Source: Corynespora cassiicola (taxonomy: Eukaryota; Ascomycota; Dothideomycetes; Pleosporales; Corynesporascaceae). From it: a stretch of DNA of 64,000 bases. The translations under genes and the position numbers were made by a program. This document shows, in pieces, positions 10,233-20,569 of the stretch; the first letter of the stretch is position 1, and every line of letters begins with the position of its first letter. The stretch lies in assembly GCA_022059125.1 (NCBI GenBank), contig JAEUWY010000006.1, forward strand, positions 2,232,001 to 2,296,000. Direction: 5' to 3'. The notes under the pieces are model-generated. The model was not told where the DNA came from. It saw only the letters and a program-made list of their open reading frames with translations, and did no database searches.

Positions 10233-11288
10233 ATGTCCTCGTGTTGCCGTACGTGCGACCATCGCAACCATGCCGTCAACACCTCATCCAACAGCGCACC
10301 CATCCTGCTCGACGTCTGCCTGATAGCCCTCAGCTTCAAGACGCCCGTCTCATCCTTCCACAACCCCAAGCCCTATTCGGGGCTGCAGCACCTCCTCTGG
10401 AACATCAAGGATGCCGCAGACTCAACATCCCATCCAACCACCTTTACGCGGTGGTCGCCGTGCCTAATGGACCCCAAGAAGGTCGTCATCCTGACCACGG
10501 CCAGCGAAACATGCTCACACCCAAATTCGTCCGTCTTCGAACCCGTGCTCAAGTACCTCGCCTCGCCGCCCCACGTGCAGCACGTGCTGCTCGACTACAG
10601 CGTAACCTCACTGGCCTCGTCGCACGACGAGCGCACGCCCTGCGACGTCATCGTGTTGCGAGCACCCAACCCAGGCATCGCCGGCGCCATCGGCAAGCGC
10701 TTCGGCTGGGACCCCAAGCGGTCGTCGCTGAGCGCCCACATGGAGTCTTGCGCCCCCGCCGCCTTTAGCAGACCTGGCGACCTGGTGCGCGACTTCTGGG
10801 CCTGGGCCGAGATCCAGCCCAACGCCCCGGAGTCGCCGTCGACGACGGGCTCCGTCGTGAGCAGCAACGGCTACGAGAGCAACCCCGACTACTCGCGCCC
10901 CAACGGCGGCGGCCTCATCAGCACAAACTCGGACGAGAAGAACATGGCCCTGTTCTTCGCCGAGGACGACGAGAGGAGGAACATGGAGGACGAGACGCTC
11001 GTCATGCTTTTCCAGTGGAGCAGCCACGTCAATGCGGACCGGTTCAAGCACCCGCTGCAGAAGAGCTACGGGCAGAACGGCGAGGAGGTCAGCGCAGACT
11101 TGTGGGACAGGCATGTGGCGCACCCCGTGCGGCAGCTCACAGGCGTGGGAGCCAAGGCAGACATGTACAAGCTGGAGCTGAGGGACGTCGAGGACAGGCC
11201 CGAATCTAGCAGGGCGGCAGTGCGGATGCGGAGCGGCAGCGCGAGGCTCAGCGTCATGGCGAACAGAATGAGCGGGCTCTGGAAATGA
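10233..11288 (+). CDS. Hypothetical protein, 351 aa
   Basis: Not recognised. Single-exon frame beginning at an ATG in good context (CACAATG). The N-terminus has several cysteines (SSCCRTCDH). A central region (about 85-125) alternates hydrophobic residues in a beta-strand-like way. Residues 160-245 include WDPKRSSLSAHMESCAP and a Ser/Gly-rich linker, and the C-terminal third is charged (FFAEDDERRN, LWDRHVAHPVRQLTGVGAKA) with a basic tail. No signal peptide or clear membrane helix. Strong third-position GC and the absence of in-frame stops over a kilobase support coding; a similar-length frame on the opposite strand is a GC-rich shadow. Confidence 0.65.
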   Translation: MSSCCRTCDHRNHAVNTSSNSAPILLDVCLIALSFKTPVSSFHNPKPYSGLQHLLWNIKDAADSTSHPTTFTRWSPCLMDPKKVVILTTASETCSHPNSSVFEPVLKYLASPPHVQHVLLDYSVTSLASSHDERTPCDVIVLRAPNPGIAGAIGKRFGWDPKRSSLSAHMESCAPAAFSRPGDLVRDFWAWAEIQPNAPESPSTTGSVVSSNGYESNPDYSRPNGGGLISTNSDEKNMALFFAEDDERRNMEDETLVMLFQWSSHVNADRFKHPLQKSYGQNGEEVSADLWDRHVAHPVRQLTGVGAKADMYKLELRDVEDRPESSRAAVRMRSGSARLSVMANRMSGLWK

Positions 11289-12543
11289 GGTGGGGAGTGA
11301 AGCGCGGCCAAACCGTGCCCCGCGGGGTAATGAGCGGTGTAATGCCTGCGTCAGGCGGGAACAGCGCTGAAAAGAAGGGAGTTGGAGAGGCGACCAAGAC
11401 ACCGGTCGATTCCCTTTCAAGGCCACACCGAGGATGGAACAATACCAAAGTCCCAACAGGCAGTTTAATGGGGGCCGCGGCGTAGTAACAACAAGGTTGA
11501 CAGCTGAGCGCTCTAGACACTAGATGAGGAATGTGCAGGTTGAGGAGTAGGGAGAACACGGTACCGCCGACCCGGTCGATGCCAACCGTCTCTGATCGTT
11601 CTTGGAAAAAGGCCTGGCAGGATGGGGAAGAACACTCATATTTCGGCGGTCTCCTTGGATGCCTTGGAGGATTGCAATGCAGTGTCGACTACTTTTAGCC
11701 GCGCGCGGAGTCGGCGTCGGTGGAGAAGGGTACATTTCTTGGCGTACCAAGCATACACTGGCTACATGGGGCTAACGAGTTCATGACATCACCTAAATTG
11801 TAACTGTTTAAAGATTCCGTGCAATCAGAATGGCTCATGGGTGTGCTGACTACATGCAAGACGTCGTATCAGGATCAATAGGACTTCTCCGATGCCACGG
11901 CACCGTGACATGCAGAAGCGAAGTCCGCAGCCTAACGGGACACACCGAGATGAATAGGCAATCCTGCTCGTGGCATGTATGGCAACTGAGGTCGAAGTGT
12001 GGCCGCGAGGACCCGCCTGAATGAGACTTTGAGAGCCACCACGTACGCAATCTCCGCGTCATGAGCTGCGTGGTGCTTGCGAACGAGGCTCAAGGTCTCG
12101 TCCTGACCTCAGCTCTTTTGACCCTGGAGCCCCTTTGCGGCTGTAGGCGAGTGGGCCAATCAGAGCACGATGGGATGTACTTTCTGACCCCTGCGCGGGA
12201 AGCGAAGGAGCCGGCCGATGGCCAGCTTTTGGCGTTGAGGCTGAGGGTCATGGCGTGGGAGCCACTGTGGCGCAGGCAATGATTCGTTGAACAGCCCTGC
12301 ATTCGTTGCGTCGGGCAAGGCGATGCTCAAAGGGAGGACATCCAAGCTGAACCTTCCTACCGGTACCTCGCAAGGTAAAGCTTTATGCTGTGGGTGGGGG
12401 CGTACGGCACGGAATGGCAGCCTCGGACCGCAATACTGTCTACGTTGATCACGGGGCTGTTCGACTCACTCGTACCCTGACTGCATGCCTGATGACCTAC
12501 AGCGAGGTACTAGTATAAGACTTTGGGACCGACTGTAAATACC
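11289..12543. other. Intergenic, no supported gene
   Basis: Short scattered frames only. Contains the 3' region of the 10233 gene and presumably the promoter of the 12544 gene. No repeats or RNA genes noticed. Confidence 0.45.
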
Positions 12544-13554
12544 ATGCAACTGACACCCGCTATTGGACTTGTTGAAGTCATTACGATGACGCCCCAAGGA
12601 GGAACAAACCAGAAGTATGGCTACATGTCACCACCCAAAACACCCTCGAGCACCCCGACACGAGCGTCCGGACAGAAGGAGCGGAAGAAAATTTATGATG
12701 AAGCCGTCAAGCAAGGCCGTATATTTTGGCTCCCACGAGAGTGTGATTTACCTGAAAGGGCAGTTCGGAGGGCTCATGGCAAGGGCGCAGTGGAGAAAGG
12801 CATACACAACCACCCGGTTGTCATCATCTCCCGGCCTTTAGATATGGACCACGTTGTACACTTTCATGTTGTAAGCTTAAAAGACCTCTATACTAGGTTA
12901 CGATTACTCACCAGTCAACAGATAACATCGTTCCAAGGGAAAAGCTTGGACGAAATGTTTGGCAAACCAAACGATTTCCACACTAGTCGAAGGACGTGGT
13001 ATCTTCCCATATCTCCTTCACCCGAACACCCGGATGCGACGTCAAAGAAAGCCAAAAACAGATTTCCGACACTCGACTTGGCCAGTGGCGCCACCCTTCG
13101 GTGGCATTCGTATGTAAACGTGCGGGATGTTTACAAAATCGACTGGGAGCTTCTGCGGCCGTATGCGAATCCGGATACTCCCTCTATAACTGATTACCGA
13201 TTTGGATACCAGTCCACCGTTCAGATGCTGGCGAAGACCAGGGTTTTGACAAAATACGAGCCAGGGTCACAACTCCAAAGAAACCTAGAGGTGCCGCAAT
13301 CTCCCAAATCAGATACAGCTTCTGTTGCGTCCGTCTCGACACAGCCAGAAAAATCTGCACCTGCGCAGTGGGATTTTCACAACTGGAAGCCGAACTTGTA
13401 CGTATTGGCGAGCAGGCCTCCGAAAGCTCCCCCTCCTAGTCGGGCTTTTTGTGCAAAGTTCCTGATTATCATCGCAATGATCATCAGGCTTATGCTTCGA
13501 TTGCGATGGACGATGGAAAAGAACACATTGATTGGAAATGTGTGTGTCAAATAA
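12544..13554 (+). CDS. Conserved fungal hypothetical protein with C-terminal hydrophobic segment
   Basis: I recall this as a widespread fungal family without assigned function. Core: FWLPRECDLPERAVRRAHGK, then NHPVVIISRP, VVHFHV, ITSFQGKSLDEMF, SRRTWYLPISPSPEHPDA and LRWHSYVNVRDVYKIDWELL. The first ATG is at 12544; an upstream non-ATG extension is ignored. A 51-bp sequence with GTAAGC donor and CAG acceptor (12871-12921) interrupts the run between VVHFHV and ITSFQGK; it keeps the frame and has no stop, so the frame reads through it. Removing it restores the compact family-like run, giving about 319 aa. Near the C-terminus a hydrophobic stretch (FLIIIAMIIRLMLRL) could be a tail membrane anchor. 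Confidence 0.65.
   Translation: MQLTPAIGLVEVITMTPQGGTNQKYGYMSPPKTPSSTPTRASGQKERKKIYDEAVKQGRIFWLPRECDLPERAVRRAHGKGAVEKGIHNHPVVIISRPLDMDHVVHFHVVSLKDLYTRLRLLTSQQITSFQGKSLDEMFGKPNDFHTSRRTWYLPISPSPEHPDATSKKAKNRFPTLDLASGATLRWHSYVNVRDVYKIDWELLRPYANPDTPSITDYRFGYQSTVQMLAKTRVLTKYEPGSQLQRNLEVPQSPKSDTASVASVSTQPEKSAPAQWDFHNWKPNLYVLASRPPKAPPPSRAFCAKFLIIIAMIIRLMLRLRWTMEKNTLIGNVCVK
12871..12921 (+). other. Probable 51-bp intron, stop-free and in frame
   Basis: GTAAGC at the 5' side and CAACAG at the 3' side, length 17 codons, no stop. Both spliced and unspliced forms would be translatable. Confidence 0.55.
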
Positions 13555-13616
13555 GTCACTGTAACGTATGTATTATTGTTTTTTTCTAGTGATACCAGAC
13601 GACTGTTGGCCTTTTA

Positions 13617-14758
13617 TCATCTTTCCTTGGTCGGTTGAGTGGTCTGGATTTCTGAAGGCGGAATTCTGTAGGAAGCAATCCAATTTCGTGCCTGAACAGC
13701 GTATGCTACTATGTTAATGGTGTCTTTCCCGTCAGTGTAATCTGTCAGTTGCTGGAGGAGCGCATCCCGCTCGTTTTCCAGCGTTGCATCAGCGAGTACG
13801 GTGCGTACAAAGACCCACAAGGACTCTTGGTCCAGCTGAAGCCGGATCGCATAGTCCAGTACCTCCTTCACAATCCTGCGCCTCCTGGAGACAGACTTCA
13901 GTCGGGGAAGAAGGAACTGCAGGAACGACCAGCCGGATATATCGCTGGGATTCTTGCAGCACCAAGTCTTCACCAAGAGAGAAGTAGTAGCCAGGAATGG
14001 ATGGTAAGACACTTTCCATGGGTGGTCCGAATGGTTGTGGTAGAGATGGTCCAATTTCAAGTAAAGCCGTCGGCCGTACTGCCAAGCATAGAAATTCTTT
14101 GGGTGGTGCTGCGCAGCCTTGAAGATGACATCCAACTCGGCTCGCACCATGATGAGGAAGCTGTGGTCACCCTTACGGTCTAGGAGCTTCGTAGGCATTA
14201 GAAGATCTTGCAGCCATATTCGATGATGCCACAGGGTCGGAGACTTGGACTGTCTGTGTAGTGGAGAAGCGAGTATGGTGTTCAGAAATACAAGCTCCTG
14301 ATCGAGGGCGTTGGTGTAGGCATCTCGATGGAGTTTCTCGTTTTTTTCTTTGAGCACATGCTTGAGATGTAACAGTCTTCGTTTGCGGAAGTTTGCGGCG
14401 GTAATATGCTCGGTGTTGGCGAGAAGTACTAATGTCGATGCCTCCAGGGCGAGCTGGGAGAGTGTAAGTTGGGTAACAAAGTCAGTACAACAGCTGGTCA
14501 ACACACAATGGAATCGGGTTCATTGAGCTTAATACTGGCCAGGAATCGCCTTCTTGCCTCGAGAAAGGCCAGCGTCAGGATCTTCTTAGGGATGCCCACG
14601 TTCAGACCCTCATGCATGAGGAAGCCATCTGGGGGCTGAATGGCCGGAGGCAGAATCTCGATCTCGAGAGCATGGTCCTGGTGCTGAGCGAAAAAAGTGG
14701 TGAGCACGTCGTAGGCGCGCTCCTCGAGATCAGATGGGCCGGGGCGGTCCCAGCTCAT
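13617..14758 (-). CDS. Protein prenyltransferase alpha-subunit repeat protein (PTAR1/Ecm9-like)
   Basis: A helical-repeat protein of the protein-prenyltransferase alpha family (PPTA, PF01239). Repeat-like units: ANTEHITAANFRKR, SPTLWHHRIWLQ, HHPKNFYAWQYGRR, PSDISGWSFLQF and LDQESLWVFV. Human PTAR1 and yeast Ecm9 in this family pair with the Rab GGTase beta subunit to form GGTase-III; the same role here is inference. Two exons: 14507-14758 and 13617-14453, with a 53-bp intron (GTGTGT donor, CTGAC branch, CAG acceptor), giving 362 aa. I take the ATG at 14758 (MSWDRP); the frame is open up to an ATG at 14980, but the extra Gly/Pro/Val-rich 74 residues would overlap the start codon of the divergent GET1 gene. 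Head-to-head with GET1. Confidence 0.8.
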
Positions 14759-14978
14759 GGTAGCGTCTTGTCCCGCGGCAGATCCATGGAGGGGTGCAGG
14801 ATAGGTGGGAGGGAGGAGTGCTCCCGCCGGGTAGGGCGAGTGGTGCACGGGCCACATGCTCCCACCTGGCCAAAATGGAAGCATGACATAAGGCACTGCT
14901 GGCCTGCCTACACCCACTGCCACGCCCACCACGCCATGCCCTGAGCCAACCTCGCCGATAGCCCTCTCGACCGTCGCC

Positions 14979-15741
14979 ATGCCCTCCCTCCTCGTAGTGG
15001 TCTTCGTCCTGCAGCTGTTGCTCCACATCGTCAACACGGTGGGAGCCAACACCATCAACGAGCTGGTAGGCACCGCCCACCCGGGCCTCGTTGAGCTCGT
15101 ACTGACGCTGACGCTTTGGTAGCTATGGATCCTCTATAACAAGTTCCCCACGCCCACATCCAACTCGGCACAGAAGGCACAGGCCTTGAAAAAGGAGGTG
15201 GTGCGGCTGAAGCGCGAGCTAGGCGCCGTGTCCGCACAGGATGACTTCGCCAGGTGGGCGAAGCTACAGCGACAACACGACAAGGCATTCGGAGATTTCC
15301 AGAAGCTCGGTACGCATACACACGAGGGATAGGGCGTATGGCGAAGCCAGCCAGACTGACAAGCTCACAGATGCCTCCCTCCGTTCGCACCAGACGACCT
15401 TTACCTCGACCGTCTCGACCCTCCGCTGGCTTGGCACCCAGGGCCTCCGCTTCATCCTGCAATTCTGGTTCTCAAAGTCGCCCATGTTCTGGATCCCCGC
15501 GGGCTGGGTGCCATACTACGCCGAGTGGATTCTGTCTTTCCCTCGAGCCCCGTTGGGCAGTGTCAGCATCAACATCTGGGGCATCGCATGCGCAAGCGTG
15601 ATCGCGCTCGTTGGCGAGGCATTGACGGCAGCCTACGTGCTCGCCACGAGGAAGCCTGCGCCGACAGCCAGCAAGCAAGAAGAACCCATGGCCCACAAGG
15701 CACGGCCTGCGGCGAAGCAAGAGGCGAAGAAGGAGCTGTGA
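14979..15741 (+). CDS. GET1: GET1 (WRB/CHD5 family), GET-complex ER receptor subunit
   Basis: ER-membrane receptor subunit for the Get3 ATPase in tail-anchored protein insertion. Three exons: 14979-15065, 15123-15309 and 15371-15741, joined by 57- and 61-bp introns with CTGAC branch sites, giving 214 aa. It starts with a hydrophobic helix (about 3-20) followed by the family run INELLWILYNKFPTP. A charged coiled coil (about 44-98) contains QDDFARWAKLQRQHDK. Then come SKSPMFWIPAGWVPYYAEWI, LSFPRAPLGSVSINIW and a third hydrophobic helix (about 157-182), with a basic tail. Length and three-helix layout match the family. Neither the N-terminal nor the C-terminal exon forms a long frame alone, so the gene is easily missed. 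Confidence 0.93.
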
Positions 15742-17808
15742 AGGGCCCAGGCGAACATTGTGGTTTTGGTGGGGCACCCGGTGCTGCGCGGGGTGCGGTA
15801 CAAGGCAAGACACATGGTGGACAATGGGGCATGTCTCTCACAATTAGACGCAAAGTCGTCTTGGCTTTCGCTCAGACACTGCAACACGAGTGAGATGACC
15901 TTGGCAGGTCGTTGGGCTTGCTATAGGCACAAATTTGAACTCGTGACCGTGGAGAGTGTCGAATCACCGAGTCTTCGAAAGTGCCAGTCTACTAGCTAAA
16001 AAAGAAAAATCCGAGCAGCAGGATCTGAGCGCACAAGGATATACGACATGAGAGTACCTAGGATGAGTGCGGTGTATCGACTGCTGCTGGAGAGGTTTGA
16101 TGGTTGAAGTTGGGTGGGAGACGAAGCATGCCAGGAGAGAAAAGTTGAAGAAAATGACAGTGCCAAGAGTTATCGGTCCGACGATTATCCGCTATCATCA
16201 TCGCGTGCACGTGATTTGACCTTTCCGCCTCTCCACATGAGCACTTGTTCATAGAGCCACCATGCTCGCTAGTACCATGATGGCTGGAGGAGGTTCTTTG
16301 ATCCCTCACACCAAGGGTTGTCCTCTTGGAGCAGGGCATTCGACTGGAGGCTTGGTCCAAACACGAAAGCAAGTCCAGCCGCCCACAGCAGTGTCTAGTG
16401 CTTGGCCAGGATGCAACACGTACCTAGGTAGGGTTGCATTCCAAACACGTACATTCGGAGAAGACAGAGTGTGAAGGTGTGGGCACAGCAGGAGGTATGC
16501 ACTCGGCTTGCATGGCACGACTGACTCAGATGGTGGTACAGCATGTTCTGCACACGAATATGCATCGTCAGATTGGCCCAAGGAAGCGGATGCACAGCTG
16601 CAACTCGTTGGATGCGTAAACCGCGACTCTGGTAGGTGGAAGAATAGACCAGACGAAGCAGCGAGAGGTTACCAGTGGGCGGGGGTTGCATTATCGGCTT
16701 GGGGAGCATTCCAGGGCATGCCAAGGAGGGTAGATGGCAATGGCAATCATCATGGCTTCTTCCACCTAATCAGGCATGGACTGGAGTCTTGCAAGAGGAG
16801 ACAAAGCAGGAGAGAGCAATGCTTGGACGCCGTCCCAAGCAAAGGGTTCGTCGGATAAAGGTGCAGTGGTGGGTGTAGGTGGTGAGCAAGGCTTTAGCCG
16901 AAGGGGGCCCTCCCATGATAAGGCCTCGATTCGTCTCGGAGGCGGGCCGCGGCAACGTGGGCAGCGGGTCGTGGCTGATGGCGGGCATGGATTCTGCAGG
17001 CAATCGGCAGGGCGTCTATGATTAGAGAGGCACGCGGTGAGCACGAGTGACGACCAAGTGGGCGGCTGCAGAATCGTCCACCCGAGGCCACGGGAGGGGA
17101 GCAGAAAGTGGACGAGGGACCGAGGTTGGTTTGGCCAGGCGGGTAATGGTGGTGTTGGGACGGCATGTGGTTTGCTCCTTCATGGTGTTGCGGACCGATG
17201 AGGAAGGGCCGTGCAGGCGAGCCATCCCAAGGCGAACGGGCTGGCACGTCAGGCTGCAGGCCCGCCTTTACACAGCAGCGCCAGGCGCGGAGCAGAGCAT
17301 GGGTGGGGGAAAGATGGGCCAAAGGCAGCATGGCGGGCGGCCCAGCCACGTGCCGGCAGGCATCACGATGGGGTCCGAGAGGCGGCGAGCGGACACGTCT
17401 TCTGCTGTCTTCTTCCTGCTGGCCGGTCGACGCAGCGACTCACGGCGCAGAGGCCCCACGCAGCTTCATGCACGACGCGGCTCCCTGGCCAGGGCCCGAG
17501 GCCACCGCCCGAGGCCACCGCCCGAGGCCACCATGCCCATGGCGCTGTGTGGCTGGCGATGGCAGAAAGCGCGTGCCCTGGCTGCGGGAGCGCCCTGAGC
17601 TGCCTTAAAGCCAACCAAGGACAGCCGTGCCCATGCTTCCGCTTTCTCCGAGTCGCAGTGCTGCCAGAGAGCACGCCGAGGGCATCGCGAACCGCCCTGT
17701 CGCCGCCTCTGCCTCTCTCCCGCCCTTCTGCCTTGCTTTTTCCCTCTGCCCTCCAGACCCTGCGCGTCCACGCTGCCCGCCCGCCAGCCCCCGAGCCTGC
17801 CCGGAGTC
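15742..17808. other. Intergenic, about 2 kb, GC-rich on the right; no supported gene
   Basis: From about 16900 the DNA is GC-rich and open in several frames at once on both strands, which is a composition effect rather than coding evidence; translations are Arg/Pro/Ala/Gly-rich without family resemblance. The last 150 bp are pyrimidine-rich, fitting the leader of the methyltransferase gene. A 12-bp unit is tandemly repeated at about 17499-17532. Confidence 0.5.
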
Positions 17809-18984
17809 ATGTCCGCTCCTCCCACCAGCGATGCCGACAGCGCCATTGAGATCGACCCCCAGGTGCTGCACGATGACGGCTCGTCGTTTGCAGACTTCGC
17901 CGACGAACTGTGCGTTAGCTCGTCCTTCACGTGCTGCATCTGTTGCATGCCTCCCCTGACCTCTCCCTAGACAGTCCTTCACCACGTCGTGCAACTCGAG
18001 CATCACAAAGTACCCCTTCGAGAACGGCCGCCGCTACCATGCCTTCAAGCCCGGCACCTACCCGCTGCCCAACGACGACTTCGAGCTGGAGCGCCTCAAC
18101 GTCGTGCACCACATGGTGAAGAAGGCCCTGGGCGACCGTCTCTTCCTGGCCCCCGCCACCGCCTTCCACCGCGTCCTCGACCTGGGCACCGGCACCGGCA
18201 TCTGGGCCATGGAGATGGGCGACGCCCACCCGCAGGCCGACATCCTGGGCAACGATCTCAGCCCCGTCCAGCCCTCGTGGGTCCCGCCCAATGTGCGCTT
18301 CGAGGTCGACGACTTCGAGAGCCGCTGGGCCTTCAGCGCCCCCTTCGACTTCATCTTCGCCCGCGCCATGACGTGCGCCGTCGACGACTGGCCGCGCCTG
18401 GTCGGCCAGGCCTTCAACAACGTCAAGCCCGGCGGCTGGGTCGAGTTCCAGGACTACAACTTCGACTTCTATTCCGAGGACGGCAGCTTCAGCCTGCAGA
18501 GCGACGTCGCAAACTTCATGCAGCTGCTCACGAGGGCCGCGAGGCAAGCTGGAAAAGAGCCGTGTCCGGGGCCTAGGCTGGAGCAGTGGGTGAAGGACGC
18601 TGGCTTCACAAACGTGGTGCATCAGAGGATCAAGCTCCCCGTTGGGCCGTGGGCCAAGGATCAGCGCCAGGTGGGTCGCCTACCCCAGCTTGTGTGAGCC
18701 CCGCGGAATGCTGACCCCCATACCAGAAAGACATCGGCCTGTTCAACCTGGTGCAGACCATCGATGGACTCGAGGCCTTCTCCATGCGCCTCTTCACCTC
18801 CATCCTCAAGTGGGAGCCGTTGGAGGTCGAGGTCCTGTGCGCCAAAGTACGCACAGAGCTGAAGAACAAGTCATCCCACCGCATGTACGATTAGTGAGTC
18901 GTACCCGTGAGCACCCCGCTCGCCCTGTGCCCATGCTAATCCCTCTGCAGTCACGTCGTATATGCCCAGCGACCCGAGGCCTAA
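17809..18984 (+). CDS. LaeA-like / UMTA-type SAM-dependent methyltransferase
   Basis: Class I methyltransferase of the fungal family that includes the secondary-metabolism regulator LaeA and many enzymes of unknown substrate. Four exons: 17809-17909, 17971-18670, 18727-18893 and 18951-18984, giving 333 aa; introns are 61, 56 and 57 bp with CTGAC or CTAAT branch sites. Seen in order: YPFENGRRYHAFKPGTYPLP (about 48-67), the DExxRLxxxHH-like segment DFELERLNVVHHM, SAM-binding motif I VLDLGTGTGIWAMEMGDAHP (about 102-121), NDLSPVQP, FDFIFARAM, and LKPGGW-type NVKPGGWVEFQDY. The last intron separates MYD from YHVVYAQRPEA; without it the frame stops three codons early. A nuclear regulatory role cannot be distinguished from a metabolic one by sequence. 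Confidence 0.9.
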
Positions 18985-20569
18985 AAAACAAGATATCAAA
19001 AAAAATTTCCTCTTTTCACACCCCCCAAATAAAAAAAGACACGCCCTCGCCCCCTCTTCTTGTCCATTCTTTAGACGGCTTTCGCTCTCGCGGCCATATT
19101 CGTCGCTTCCCAAAACAAGCGCTGGAACTTTGCATAGTGATTTTGTAATACGGGGCTTCTCCCAACCCGGGGGAGGAGCATGGAACTAAAAGGGAGCCTT
19201 CTCGACGGCCCCGCGGGAGGAATTGGAGTATTTCTTCGCATCAGAAACAGTCGAGTGCGAACGGGTTATTCGGAAGTGCCCCCTGTGTGCACCATAGTCT
19301 TGGAGCTGATAGCATCGTCCGTTGGAATCCATGCGTATAGCCTGCATCGGCACATGTCGACTACTTGTCCAGCCTGCTGGTTCGCCATCTTCGAACCCTG
19401 CTCGTACCACGTTTGTCTAGAGACACGGCCTGCGCCCAGGTTATCTGCAACCACTCTCTTTCGTGGACCTACCATCGACAAGGACTGCACCTTCGGGCCG
19501 CTGCACACGTCAAATCGCAAGTTTGAGAGGACTGGATTTTGGAGTGGGCACTGGCCGTTCACACATCGGGTGACTTTTGGAGGATTTTGGAGTCACGCGG
19601 GCCGTGCCACAGTCGCGCGTCTTTGTTTTTGCTATATTCGGGCTTTCTTGGTTCCTGCATTTCAGGCAATGTCGCCAAGATGCATACGGCCCTCGTATAC
19701 ACTCGTCTCCTGTACTCCGGCACGGTATGCCTTGTGTTGCTCGGCTTCTGTAAGCTTTTGACCAAAGAGGGAAACTCGGGTCTATTGCCCAGCATGTCAT
19801 GTATGAGTGGCCTTACAAGTAGTCTCGCATGTGTCCGGCGTGAGGCTAAAGTATGTCGTTTAGGTTCCAAGGAAATTTTACCTAATCTTGTACAATACTC
19901 TGTCTGTAGTCATCCATTTTCCAAGTCGTATCGTCGGCTCACCTATCAAGACCCGCGCTCAGGGCGAGAGATCCCATCAAAAGGCTCGCCCTTCACGGCC
20001 ATACCTCTCGCGCAATGTCACTTGCATACGCTGCAGCCATCCGCTTGCTCCCGTCCAAGCTTTATTGGCAAGCCTTAGGGACCGCAACGTACGATGCCAT
20101 TTCTAGAAAAGGTCTGATGTAAGGCGCCACCGGTCCCCGCACCGCCACCCGCCCACTTTTGCAACGATCGTCGCTCTCGCAATTCCGTGCATCAGGCCCT
20201 CCAGATCTACGTCACGGCTTTCTAATTTTGAACACGCCCGTGTTTTCATTCGCTGCGAGATGTGAGACTTTACCATTGCTCGTCTGCAGTGTAGTCGCCG
20301 CATTTGCAAGTGTCGGAAAGAGTTGGGCGTGTTACATGAGAAAGAATGAAACCTTGGAAGACTCCGGGTAGACGAATACTACAATGACATCGACTAGATT
20401 GGGCGACAAAAGTCTCCAGATGCATGTATAAAGGTCATGAGGCCGCTCTTCTCGACAATCATCATCATCATCATCACCACCATCATCACCACCATCACAA
20501 CCACACTCGCTTTAAATACCAACCTCCCACGACCCTCGTTCCAGTCCATACATCGTCCACACCTTCACA
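18985..20569. other. Intergenic, no supported gene
   Basis: Frames up to 193 codons occur but their translations show no family resemblance. The right end carries a CAT/CAC repeat and a TATA-like CTTTAAATACC just before the secreted-protein gene. Confidence 0.45.
20458..20505 (+). repeat. CAT/CAC trinucleotide microsatellite
   Basis: Runs of CAT and CAC triplets ending about 65 bp before the start codon at 20570, so probably in the promoter or 5' leader. If read in frame it would be a poly-His stretch, but that frame is not joined to the gene. Confidence 0.8.

Noticed and set aside
10608..11456. 282-codon minus-strand frame opposite the 10233 gene
   Set aside because: GC-rich shadow with Ala/Arg/Val-heavy composition; the plus frame has a better start context and more natural protein.
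17047..17849. Several overlapping frames up to 212 codons before the methyltransferase
   Set aside because: Open in several frames at once because of GC-rich repeats; Arg/Pro/Ala low complexity and no conserved block.
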